A stretch of 64,000 bases of DNA from Prostheceraeus crozeri (Eukaryota > Platyhelminthes > Polycladida > Euryleptidae): the NCBI GenBank assembly GCA_907163375.1, contig CAJQUW010010382.1, positions 62,001-126,000 on the forward strand. The letters are read 5' to 3'. The translations under genes and the position numbers were made by a program. The notes under the pieces are model-generated. The model was not told the DNA's origin and did not search any database. It saw only the letters and a program-made list of their open reading frames with translations. Shown here piece by piece: positions 20,018-29,599 of this stretch (positions within the stretch are counted from its first letter, which is position 1; every line of letters starts with the position of its first letter).

Positions 20018-21710
20018 ATGGATCGCCAAGCACGAGTTGCTGCAGCAAAGAACGCTGTTTTATCGAACAATATTTCCATTTACAAGGCATCGAGACAATT
20101 TAACATCCCCGAAACAACTATACGAAGGCATTGCAATTCCGAGAACAATTTAAGTGGGCCAGGACGACCTCGAAAGCTACGTGAAGCCCAAGAATTGGAA
20201 CTGGTGAAATATTCAAGAGACATGGTTCACCTGGGATTTGGCTTGACGGCAAGCGACATGATTCGTTGTGCAAACGGGATGACGGGTGGTGATAGCAGAC
20301 TGAGCTGGGATTGGTGGTCATCTTTCAAAAGTCGTCACAACCTTTGTTTGAGAGCGTCCGAACAGTGGCTCACTACAGGGCAACGATGGCGAATCGCGCG
20401 ATTATGGATGACTTCTTTGACAAATACGAAGCCAAGATATCCGAACTCAACTTGGAGAACAAGCCGCATCTGATCTACAATCTCGATGAGACCGGACTAC
20501 AGATAGCCGGAGGATCGGGCCGCGTGGTGGCCCCACGCGGCATGAAGCGAGTGTGCTCGCGGACCTACGCGGACAAAAGCGAGACGAGGACCCTTCTCAT
20601 TGCTGTCAGCGCGTCTGGTGCTATCTCGCCTGGGATGCTGCTGTTCAAAGTAAGTTACAATTCTAATATTCTTACATGTATTGTCAAGGTTCGACAGAAT
20701 AGAATTTTATAGCCTAATAGGCTTATCTTCATCAAACTATGATAAGCTCACAATTCTTATAGGCCTACATGCATACTAATTGACAAGCACGAGGTATAGG
20801 CCTATTTAAGACCGAGCTATAGGCTAGATCTTCTCAATCGCCCAACAATTGAGGCCTAGGTCTAAAATTTTTTTTTCTATTTCTAGGGGATTCGGCGAAC
20901 GCTCCTTCACGACGTCGAGAAAGAGCTTCCTCCAGGCTGGATGGCCGAGTTGACGGAGAAGGGGTGGATCACTGCCGACTCTACCTAGTGTTCTTCAGGA
21001 GATTTGTGGAACATTTGCCAGCTGAGCGTCCAGTGCTTGTGGTGATGGATTCCCACTCAAGCCATGTCACCCCCGAAGCCATCAAATTGGCTCAGGATAA
21101 TGGAATTGAGCTCATGACATTTCCTGCTCATACCACTCACATCCTGCAACCCTTAGATGTTTCCATTTTTAAGTCATTGAAATCGCATTGGCGATCTGTT
21201 GTTAGTGATCATTTGAGAGAAAACATAGGCATTTCTGTGTCGCGCTTGGATTTTGCCAGATTGGTCACCAAGGCCTACATGGCATCATTCAGCCTTTCTA
21301 ACATTCTCTCGGGGTTTCGGGCCACTGGTTTATTTCCAGTAGATAGAACAGCCATTGATGATGAGAAGCTGGAATTGTCTTTGCTTAGTGAGAAAGATGG
21401 GACCGATGTTTCTCCATCTGACGAAAACACCGCCCCTTCTACTAACCTGCCCAATCTCCCCACAGTTACTGCGCGTGATGAGAAGAAAAAACGTAGAGTA
21501 CAGAGAGCGCGAGTGTTGACCGAGTGCAAATTGTCATCAGATGTTGACCAGAACCTTTGTCCGATTTGTAACGTGAATTATTCTCTTTCAACTGATCGTG
21601 AGTGGGTGAAGTGTCACCTATGCCCTGTATGGGGACATGAACAGTGTTTTGCTGAGAAGTATTTGATTACGCATTTGAATACTGTTGTTTGCAGTGCTTG
21701 TCGACGATAA
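20018..21710 (+). pseudogene. pogo-type DDE transposase with C-terminal zinc finger, two frameshifts
   Basis: ATG at 20018 (MDRQARVAAAKNAVLSNN). The helix-turn-helix (SIYKASRQFNIPETTIRRH, then PGRPRKL) is followed by a CENP-B-like second DNA-binding part (GFGLTASDMI, SWDWWSSFKSRH). The catalytic DDE_1 domain has YNLDETGLQ, VLVVMDSHSSH and FPAHTTHILQPLDVSIFKSLK. A 237-bp intron (20650-20886, gtaagt..ttctag) sits in phase 0 between GMLLFK and GIRRTLLHD. A Cys/His module, CPIC..VKCHLCPVWGHEQC..VCSAC (PHD-like), ends the protein. Frame changes near 20370 and 20965 make this copy inactive. The family cuts and pastes its own DNA at TA. Confidence 0.88.
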
Positions 21711-21952
21711 TGTACAGTAGTTCTGTCGATCGTCAATATATTTTTCCTTGGATTTCTGTGTTTTTGTCTCAAGAATTGAGCTGATCAAGCTATTCAATTT
21801 TTATTATTATTGTTATTATTTTTGAGCATTATTATTGTTATTATTCCAGCACCAACATTTAGAACAATACATTAGAAGTGCGAACTAACAGGCAACCTAG
21901 GCAAAAACACCTAGCTAGATGTTTATACATCATTAGATACACTATTAGATAT

Positions 21953-22037
21953 TACCACCGAATTAGCCGAGTATACCTCCGAATTACCCGAGTATACCTC
22001 CGAATTACCCGAGTATACCGCCACATTAGCCGAGTTG
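21953..22037 (+). repeat. Four 21-bp subterminal copies of the pogo end motif
   Basis: Units read accaccgaattagccgagta, acctccgaattacccgagta (twice) and accgccacattagccgagtt. They match the right terminus (cctccgaattaaccgagttt). The left end has a second copy (gggtaattcggaggta) as well. Likely transposase-binding sites. Confidence 0.8.
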
Positions 22038-22909
22038 TTAATCATTTCGTCTACTTGCTGACTCTAGAAAATGATAATTGTAAAAAGAAATTTGGTGTGC
22101 TGGAGTCATTCAAGGTTCCCTCATATACCCCTAGACGTAAATTTAGCGAGATTAGATATAGTTCAGCTGAGAAAAATTGCTTTTTAGCAAAAATACCTCC
22201 GAATTAACCGAGTTTACCCTAATTCGTTTAATATTAAGGAATGATAATTTGCTTTCTACAATTCATGTGAGTATTGAAGACTGAATAGCCTATAGCAAAT
22301 CATGGAAGCTTTTCTTTCGTGTGATTAAACGGTAGCCTAATGACTTTTTGGTGATTTGACCGACATTACCTTATTTCATCGAAAAACAACGGTCTGTAAG
22401 TGCAGTGCAACTATCCGCCTGAAAGCTGCACAAGATAAAATTGATTTTGCTAAAATTATTGATCATGCTACATTCGTGCACATACGTGCACATATGTTAC
22501 CCAAGCATATACGGCATTCAAAAGCCGTGCATGGGCTCCATAAATGGTAGTCGTGTGCTAATGCCAATCGAGTATACGAAATATATATTAGTGTAGTAGT
22601 ATACAAATGAAATTAGCAATGCGGTGATTACTATTTTGCGCTTATATGAGAAGATATTCATTACGAAAGGATCATGGTTGGATAATTCGAATGTGAATTT
22701 TTGTTCTTTGTGCCATCATATTGCTCATTTAGTTGTTAAATGATCGTTTTGCAATCTCTATTGAGGATCCCTCACCCTTAGATACACCTCCAAAAGGTCT
22801 AAGTCGGAGTAAGTCATTTTCACATAATCGATTCAAATAATGTCCGCGGGCCACTTTAGACATGAGAAGCGGTGGCGGGCAGCGGTGTTGGCCCACCACT
22901 GCATTAATG

Positions 22910-23639
22910 GATTAAAGTGTTAATAGTATGTAGTTTGCGACTGAACTACCCTCAGCTATTTTCTGTAAAAATTTCAAAATTATTTAAAGAATTATGACAG
23001 CAAATTGCCATTATACGCAAGTTACTGAATCTTTAGTCTTCAATTTCATTGTATTAAAAAAATGTTACTGACAATAAAGGAATTTTTGTCCGCGGTCAAT
23101 ATTTCGCAGTTCTCCATTACGGATGGAACTTGCGGTAATGCCAGATTGGACTTCTGATCATCAAACCAAGATGTTTGATAAATGAATATAGAAAATAGAT
23201 TAAATAAAAGCACAGATGTCAACAAAAAAATTACAAAAGTCGGTAGGCATAAATTGACATCAAAGGTCTGTCGCCTCATGTTGAATAAAGTCAGCGTGGC
23301 CTGGTGAAGAAGGTGCGTGGTATGGGTCCCAATGAATAAAGTCAAGTAAACGATTTTTCGTAAGCACTTACAGAGTTTTCCATTCACATTCAATATCAAA
23401 ATGAGCATGTTCATTTTATTTCAGGCAATTTCATCATTGTGCTAAAGTTAATGCATATTACGTCAAGTTAACATCTAGCAAACTTTGTTCAAGCAAATTC
23501 ACTATAGCTCATGCTTGTTAGGTTGTATGAATGATGTTTAATGATAAACCAGTCAAGTTAGCTATTTAAAAGTCAAGTTCGTCTGTATAGCGCCCATTAC
23601 GTCTAAACACGTCAGACAGTGTCAGCAGTATTAGTTCCA
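22910..23639. other. AT-rich stretch, nothing recognised
   Basis: No recognised gene. Scattered gtcaagtt motifs (for example near 23464, 23552 and 23571) resemble the minisatellite unit at 38.9 kb but do not form an array. Confidence 0.4.
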
Positions 23640-24640
23640 TCAGCTCTGATGTTGCAATCCGACGATGCCCTTACGCCAGAATAAGCATCGGAATTAAAGA
23701 GCGACTTGTTGCAGCGTGGGAAGAAGGAAAGGATATTGTTGAAATGTCCAATATTTTAAACATAAATGTTTCTACAGCTCGGTAGATAATTTCAAAATAT
23801 TTGAGAGCAGGAAGTGTCAGCGATGCGAGAGGTGGGAGGCGTGAGGAATCTATGAAACTTACAGATATCGTGGTAAGGGAAATTGTAGAATCAGTGGAGC
23901 GGCATCCTTACTTTACTCTGGAACAGATAAGGGGGAAGTTGCACCCTCAAGATTTCTAAGCATTTCAAGAGCATTAGATCGCCAACTCATTACAATGAAA
24001 AAGTTGGAGGACTGTCCCGTTTGGTGGAACTCACATTAATCCGCAAGCGACGCACGACTTTTTTCCTATCCCTGTAAGGTATAAGGAATTCCTTTTTGCC
24101 CACTTGCTAAGTTCCTCGATGTGCCGTCGATTTCGAATTAATCACACTTCTAGCAAACCGAAACAGATAAACAAAATATTTAATTCTGTGCCGAGGACCT
24201 AATCTTAATTTGGTGATGGCAATTTCAGCTCTGGCTGGAGTTGTGTACTACGAACTAATTCATGTCTGTCACCAAATACGAGATAAGTTTTTTATTTACA
24301 GGTGAGAGATCCGGAAATTTCATTGGAAATTTGCTCACTATCAGGAGTGTAATATCGTTAATGGCACGGTTGTGATGAACAGCGCTCCTGTTCATCGAGG
24401 ATCCTTCTCCCCGAGTGAAGATCATGCCATTCTAATAAAGTATCCCCTTACAACCCTTTTTTGAATCCCAGCGAAAACGTCCTCGGCGTATTCAAACTTA
24501 AACTGCGAGCGATCCTGCGAGAAGACCCTACCAAAGACAGACTGTGCAACATCCCAGAGGGCATTTCCATGGCGGAACATCGTCTACGAATTCTTATGGA
24601 CTTATCCTCATCCATAATCGAAGATCAGTAGACTCTAAGT
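23640..24640 (+). pseudogene. Decayed Tc1/IS630-like transposase, split by a MITE fragment
   Basis: Pieces in shifting frames give AAWEEGKDIVEMSNILNINV, IISKYLRAGSVSDARGGRRE, then IVESVERHPYFTLEQIRGKL (helix-turn-helix half). After an insert come ISALAGVVYYELIH, VVMNSAPVHRG and FLNPSENVLGVFKLKLR. The last two correspond to the family's D-x-APxH and NPIE blocks of the DDE domain, with Asn replacing the catalytic Asp. Stops and frame changes are frequent, so this is an old relic. No flanking inverted ends or TA pair could be identified. Family level is secure; subfamily is not. Confidence 0.7.
24026..24190 (-). mobile_element. Partial family-1 MITE inside the Tc1-like relic
   Basis: The reversed core aatccgcaagcgacgcacga and the terminus ttaattctgtg (ending 24190) match the 5' part of the family. 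The other end is absent. Confidence 0.75.
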
Positions 24641-24649
24641 TCCGACAAG

Positions 24650-25034
24650 GTCGAGCCAATGTGAAATCATGTAATGACTTACATGCATCGCTGTTTTGCC
24701 ATAAAAGAAGTTGAAAAATAGTTTTGAGTACAACATGAATATTTGGAACGAATTTGTTTGCTTTCCTTATAAGTTGCTTTTAATATTAGCGAAAATTATT
24801 GAAATAATTCCTTGCATAACATTTACACGAAAATGTCTGATTAAGTGTGTAATATCTTGAGCTAATAACGACTTTGGTTGAAATAAGTCTAATAGTAGAC
24901 GTAGTGGATATGGTTGAATTAACTACGAATCTGTATGGAAAAACATGTGCTTCACCTTCTATAAATAAAAAAATAGCATTTGTTCCAAAGTGTTTGCTTC
25001 GAAGCATTAGCTGCAGGCATTTACTGCCGCAGTA
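24650..25034. other. AT-rich stretch, nothing recognised
   Basis: No gene seen between the Tc1-like relic and the left inverted motif at 25035. Confidence 0.4.
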
Positions 25035-25062
25035 AGCATTTGCTTACGAAACTCTGATTCAT

Positions 25063-25380
25063 ATGAATAAAGCAAACCTTTTACTCTGCTTTATGAAGTC
25101 TTTACTTCGAAAATATGAAGTCAACTATTTAAGAAACTTCGATGCAGTAATCTTTTACTTCCGTTGCATCAGAGTGAGAAATGGCGGTCTTTATGCTCAT
25201 CCAAGAGCAAAAATATATTACTCCTGGAAGCCTCCTATGACTGACGATGAAAAGTATCAAAGACTACACCGCATTACGCCCAATGACATGCGCTTTTTAG
25301 CAAGCAAGTCCTTGGGCTTTCTTGCGAAACTCAAGGTGGTACGCTTTCGAATTCGCCTGGCCTGGCTCTGTGCACGATAG
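25063..25380 (+). CDS. Orphan open frame, 105 codons, function unknown
   Basis: An open frame starting MNKANLLLCFMKSLL. The second half looks protein-like: VRNGGLYAHPRAKIYYSWKP, then MTDDEKYQRLHRITPNDMRF, then ASKSLGFLAKLKVV. I do not recognise the family. A possible splice acceptor (tgcatcag) at about 25171 precedes the conserved-looking part, so this could be the last exon of a transposon gene. It lies just inside the left inverted motif at 25035. Composition does not differ clearly from the surroundings. It could equally be chance. Confidence 0.3.
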   Translation: MNKANLLLCFMKSLLRKYEVNYLRNFDAVIFYFRCIRVRNGGLYAHPRAKIYYSWKPPMTDDEKYQRLHRITPNDMRFLASKSLGFLAKLKVVRFRIRLAWLCAR

Positions 25381-26400
25381 CAGAATACATCGAAGCTCTC
25401 CATTATTGTTACCAAGTGCCTTATTGAAGATTTCTCATACGATGATGAAAGTCATCCCAGTAGCCATTTATAATAGAATATAATGCTTACTAATTCAAAT
25501 TATTAGTAAAAGTAGTCCTAATGAGGACTGATGGCGTTCTCCAATCCGCAAGTGTACAAAGGCAATGCTACTGTAACCATTGGATTAATCAGTTCTTAAA
25601 AGAGCTCAATGTAGCTTTCTCGTGACAACGAATTAAAATTGATCAGCTTTGGCCCAATATCTGGTAAAAATGGAAATCTTAAGACTTGTAATACTACTCA
25701 TTCTTGCTGTTAATATACTAATACCATATATTCCAAACACTGCCGTATACACGTTCAAAACAGACGTCTAATATACTGTACCGACTACAGATGCTGATAG
25801 TGGAAATAGAATAAGACAATGGTCACCATAGGTTAAGGAAATTAAAAATGGATATTATAAAACAACAGGAAACCGATGAATAAAAATTGGAAAAGTGGAG
25901 GTAAAATATGGAAATACAACGATGCTACTACACCGATTACAAGTGAACTATATCTGACACTACACAAAGTGGATAATGGTAAGAGTGGATAAGTGGAAAG
26001 TGGATAATGGAGGTAAACAATCGAACTACAATGACACTCTACTACACCGAAAGCAATGAAACTATACACACTATACCTAAGACTACACATGGAAAATACT
26101 ATTTCTTCACTTGAATTTGTTATCGCCAGTTTCTTCATCCGTCTATAGTACTTAATGTAATTCCACATTTCTTCATTTGAATTACAATACATCGACCACT
26201 ACTTCAGCTACCGATTAAGGGATATAAAACATAATACTGCAGTCCGTCAGTCATCAGCAGGTACTCGTCTAGTTGTGTTTCGACCCCTAACCTGAACACT
26301 CAAACCCAGACGAGCGGGGTCCCACACATAGTGGCTGACAAAATACTGAATAGGTAATAATGATATGTCTTGAAAGATATGTCACAAAGATAAATCAGAC
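25381..26400. other. Non-coding stretch with a diverged tandem duplication
   Basis: At about 25895-26095 the block gtggaggtaaa..ctactacaccga..gaactata..acactacaca occurs twice in tandem, each copy roughly 110-120 bp and diverged. No gene recognised. The duplicated blocks precede the PLE 3' side. Confidence 0.5.
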
Positions 26401-26404
26401 ATCA

Positions 26405-26565
26405 TTCAATTGTTGCGTTTCCCACATGTAAACTGATCCTGTCATTAAATTCATCCCATCAATAAATACAGTGTGCTTTTTGCGATCCGCACATGTAAAC
26501 AAATCCTGTACATCAATCTTTGCCTTTTCGATTCCCACAAGTAAACAGATCCTGTTCATCCTCGA
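26405..26565 (-). repeat. Three diverged copies of a ~24-nt motif downstream of the PLE
   Basis: The plus strand reads ttcccacatgtaaactgatcctgt, then atccgcacatgtaaacaaatcctgt, then attcccacaagtaaacagatcctgt, shown by their shared core acatgtaaacagatcctgt. Spacings are about 67 and 48 nt. The copies lie in the 3' flank of the minus-strand PLE and may belong to its terminal repeat. Confidence 0.6.
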
Positions 26566-26801
26566 ATCCCATAAAGATGTAATCGCTGTGTGATAAATAT
26601 GTAATCCGCCTTTACACAAACTTCGCCTCATACATCAAGACTTAACAATGGGAGCTCTCTCATCTCCCGTAAGCCACGCTAAGCGCTCTGTATTCACTCT
26701 TCACCGCCCCCCATATGATGGCTACAAGTCATTGTTAGTCGTTTATTCACCTATGCAGCAAGGCATTAAGGAAAATGTGAGTCGTTTGTTGGTCGCGTGC
26801 C

Positions 26802-29531
26802 TCATTGAAATTCACAGAGTGAAGTGAATTGTCGAGCCGAGAAAAGACCATATTTGTGAAGCGATTCATTATGCCTTGTGAGAGCCTTTTCTGTGTAACT
26901 CATCAAGTCATGCTGAGAATAACCTCTAGATTTCATGATATTTAGTGTCTTGTTAGTTTTGTGTACAGCGTCTTGTAACTTCGAGCATATTCTACAATAT
27001 CTGACTACCTGCGACGCGAAAACATGAAGGGCCATCTGTAATGGGATCATGCTCTCCGGAAAAGTCAGTTGCACCACAGAGAAAGAGAAGTCATCTACCT
27101 TATGATATACTGAAGTTCTCAAGCTGTTCTGTGAGATTTGTATTTTCACATCAAGGTAAACTACCTCTTTATTGTTATCACCATTTCTCTCCGCCAACAA
27201 GTCAGGTGGATAAATTCTTTGAATCAACGAATTAAAGTGTTTATAATTGACAACACATATATCGTCTATGTATCTTGATGTAGGTGATAACAAGCGTGCT
27301 AAATGATATTTCTTAGTTTTTATCAAATTTTGCATAAAAACATATTCGCAGTGTAAGAGGAATAGGTCAGCTAGGAGTGGACTAGAATTTCCTCCCATTG
27401 GAATGCCTTTAATCTGCCTGAAAACTAAATTACCGAATGTGACGTAGGTCTGTGATAATAAGAAATGTATGGCTTCTTTTAACTTCTGTTTATCAAAACA
27501 GTGATAACCATTATATTTTTTCATTGAGCAAAAGGACTTATCATATCCAATGCAAATAAATTTTCTATTTGAGGAATTAAACACCAAATCCATAATAGCG
27601 AATATGTGATCTTCAATCAATTTTTGATCAAGATTCGTATATAAGGTTGAAAAATCGAAAACTTGCAATGAATGAACTTTTGTCGAATTTAATCTGTGTA
27701 GAAATTCTTGTGTGGACTTTATACTCCAGAAGCAATCGAAACCGCTGTTTCTCTTAATTGCCATACAATATCTCTGAAAATTGTCACGCAAAATACTTAA
27801 GGCTGAATTTACTTTGATGGAAAGCTTTTTCGATGTGCATTGTCGTGCTCCTGCTATGAATCTAAATTTGCATGGAGTTTTGTGAAATTTTGGAATCCAA
27901 TATAATTTTGGTAATTTTCTGTCTTTTTCACAGACAGATAGTTTAAACTCGCTTTTCATAATTGTTGTGTGTTGCTCAATTACATTCTGCGTTAAAATTT
28001 GCTCTGGACCATAGGTATCATTACCCGATATGTTCGACGTGGAAATATCAATTCCCAACTCGGCTAAGAGAATTTGTAGATAAAACTTTTTGCAAATGAA
28101 GGCATAATTATTAGATGCTTTATCAACTGGCGTAATTATGACGTCATTCTGCAATTCTTTCAGATTTTTACCCATTTTGACATTAATCTTGTGTCGATTA
28201 CTGTGTGCGGGAAATCTATTCGAGGATTTCTTGGCAAGATATATTCGATCTTTAATCAGTGCCATGATTCTTGATTTCCACGCTGAGAATAAAGTAGCCT
28301 CAAGCTTCTCTTTCTTACTTATTTTTGTAATATGCTCATCTAATGAATTACTAATTTGAGTTGTTATGGCACTCCAACTAAGGTTTTTGGGGATTCTGTG
28401 TTTGGTACCAAAACTAAAGAGTTGACGTAAGTCTTCATCATCCACAATATCCAGATCACCCGTTATTACGTGACCATAATGTGGGTAAACAAAAGATTGC
28501 CTCTTGCTACATGAGCATGGATTGTTCATGATGTGCATCACATCCTGAAACTTTAGGTTATTCAAAAAACGCCCATAATTGCAAAACTTCAATGCAGTGG
28601 GTTTATCTAATTTATAGAATATTTTCGGTGGATAACGTTCTTGAATTGTGCTTGGAATTAGCTTGCACACACTGTGATCGCAGAATATGGACATGAGATT
28701 GAGTGAGTCTATTGTCTGAGATTCGAACGGGATGATTATGGTTGCTCGTTCTTTTACATTTTTGTTCTCCGAGTCTAGGTTAAGTTTATGTTGAATGTAT
28801 GCTGTTAGTACAAATGTCATCATGTTTGTCTCATCCCTTGTCTTGCTTAGAATGGCTCTTAGCATAGTTTTAGGGAGAGATTTTAGATGATGATAAAACT
28901 TTGACATCCTACGCGTCTCAAAAGAATCTTGCAATTCTGGATAGGTATTGTCAAGTTCCATAATACTTGAGCTTTTTCTATCCGATTTTCTTAGTCCATG
29001 ACTCCTTTTTCGTCTGCTAATCGGATAACTAAAAAATGGATCATTGGATATGGACTGCTGAGATACACATCCACCTCCCAAAACTCTATCATTCAAACCC
29101 AAGGGGTATAAGGTATTGAGCATCTTGATATGCATGTCTTCCTTGCGGTTGAGCTCTCTGTTTATCTCTTCCTGTGATATGTATATATTGTCATCAACAT
29201 GATCAATAATTTGCAATTCAACATCAGTCCAAGAATGATGATCTTGCTTAAAGTGATTGCTAAGATATGTGTTTAAGTGACCTTTTAATACTGAATGACG
29301 ATGACCATTTAATCTACAATGTAACGGTTGCTTTGTCTGTCCTACATATTGCATTCCACATCTGCTACATGATATAAGATAAATAACATTTCTACTTTTA
29401 CAAGTAAAAACACCTGGCTGATCAAAGATAAACCGGTTGCCTGTACTGAAACTTTCGTAGCAATTTTCGGTATTCAAAGATTTACAACAAAGACATCTAT
29501 TGCTACCACAAAATCTAACGTTTTCTACCAA
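26802..29531 (-). CDS. Penelope-like element protein with N-terminal GIY-YIG (permuted, Naiad-like)
   Basis: An uninterrupted frame of 909 codons. Residues 8-16 form a CxxxxxCLCC cluster. Residues 48-92 are the GIY-YIG nuclease (NVIYLISCSRCGMQYVGQT, RLNGHRHSVLKG, SNHFKQDHH). Residues 351-380 include GHVITGDLDIV. The PVDKASNNY stretch at 468-476 is the PLE DKG motif. RT core motifs are PKFHKTPCKFRFIAGA (547-562), VFDFSTLYTNL (624-634, catalytic Asp), GIPMGGNSSPLLADLF (709-724) and YIDD (754-757). Having the nuclease before the RT is the permuted order published for Naiad/Chlamys PLEs; canonical PLEs have it after. Length fits the group. The frame opens with TTG just after an in-frame stop at 29538-29540, and the first ATG is internal, so the true start may be lost. 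The protein would nick DNA and copy its own RNA. Confidence 0.9.
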   Translation of the reverse strand: MVENVRFCGSNRCLCCKSLNTENCYESFSTGNRFIFDQPGVFTCKSRNVIYLISCSRCGMQYVGQTKQPLHCRLNGHRHSVLKGHLNTYLSNHFKQDHHSWTDVELQIIDHVDDNIYISQEEINRELNRKEDMHIKMLNTLYPLGLNDRVLGGGCVSQQSISNDPFFSYPISRRKRSHGLRKSDRKSSSIMELDNTYPELQDSFETRRMSKFYHHLKSLPKTMLRAILSKTRDETNMMTFVLTAYIQHKLNLDSENKNVKERATIIIPFESQTIDSLNLMSIFCDHSVCKLIPSTIQERYPPKIFYKLDKPTALKFCNYGRFLNNLKFQDVMHIMNNPCSCSKRQSFVYPHYGHVITGDLDIVDDEDLRQLFSFGTKHRIPKNLSWSAITTQISNSLDEHITKISKKEKLEATLFSAWKSRIMALIKDRIYLAKKSSNRFPAHSNRHKINVKMGKNLKELQNDVIITPVDKASNNYAFICKKFYLQILLAELGIDISTSNISGNDTYGPEQILTQNVIEQHTTIMKSEFKLSVCEKDRKLPKLYWIPKFHKTPCKFRFIAGARQCTSKKLSIKVNSALSILRDNFQRYCMAIKRNSGFDCFWSIKSTQEFLHRLNSTKVHSLQVFDFSTLYTNLDQKLIEDHIFAIMDLVFNSSNRKFICIGYDKSFCSMKKYNGYHCFDKQKLKEAIHFLLSQTYVTFGNLVFRQIKGIPMGGNSSPLLADLFLLHCEYVFMQNLIKTKKYHLARLLSPTSRYIDDICVVNYKHFNSLIQRIYPPDLLAERNGDNNKEVVYLDVKIQISQNSLRTSVYHKVDDFSFSVVQLTFPESMIPLQMALHVFASQVVRYCRICSKLQDAVHKTNKTLNIMKSRGYSQHDLMSYTEKALTRHNESLHKYGLFSARQFTSLCEFQ

Positions 29532-29575
29532 CGTTTTCTAACGTTACCACAAAATCTAACAAAATCTAACATGAC
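29515..29575 (-). repeat. Small duplication at the 5' edge of the PLE frame
   Basis: On the minus strand gttagattttgtggtaacg is followed 30 nt later by gttagattttgtggtagca, preceded by a third partial gttagatttt. The duplicated codons would read VRFCG twice. It suggests a slipped or rearranged 5' end. Confidence 0.7.
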
Positions 29576-29599
29576 AAAGATGCTTGTGTGACTGAGGAC

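Larger units (their letters stand above)
19597..22219 (+). mobile_element. pogo-type (Tc1/mariner superfamily) transposon with TA target
   Basis: The left end gggtaaactcggctaattcg matches the inverted right end cgaattaaccgagtttaccc with one difference in 20. TA flanks both sides (19595-19596 and 22220-22221). The 2.6-kb interior encodes a DDE transposase with an N-terminal helix-turn-helix and a C-terminal zinc finger. Extra copies of the terminal motif lie just inside both ends. Confidence 0.9.
19374..22901. mobile_element. hAT element interrupted by a pogo-type transposon
   Basis: The left terminus cagtggtaggcaacc at 19374 pairs with ggcccaccactg ending at 22901, typical hAT inverted ends. 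The flanking octamers aactaatg (19366-19373) and cattaatg (22902-22909) agree at six of eight positions. Without the inner element at 19597-22219 the hAT would be about 905 bp and non-coding, so it was a non-autonomous copy. Confidence 0.75.

Noticed and set aside
26235-26330. Permuted ribozyme reading (gaaac and ctgatga on the minus strand) downstream of the PLE
   Set aside because: The intervening segment is too short and unpaired for a hammerhead fold.
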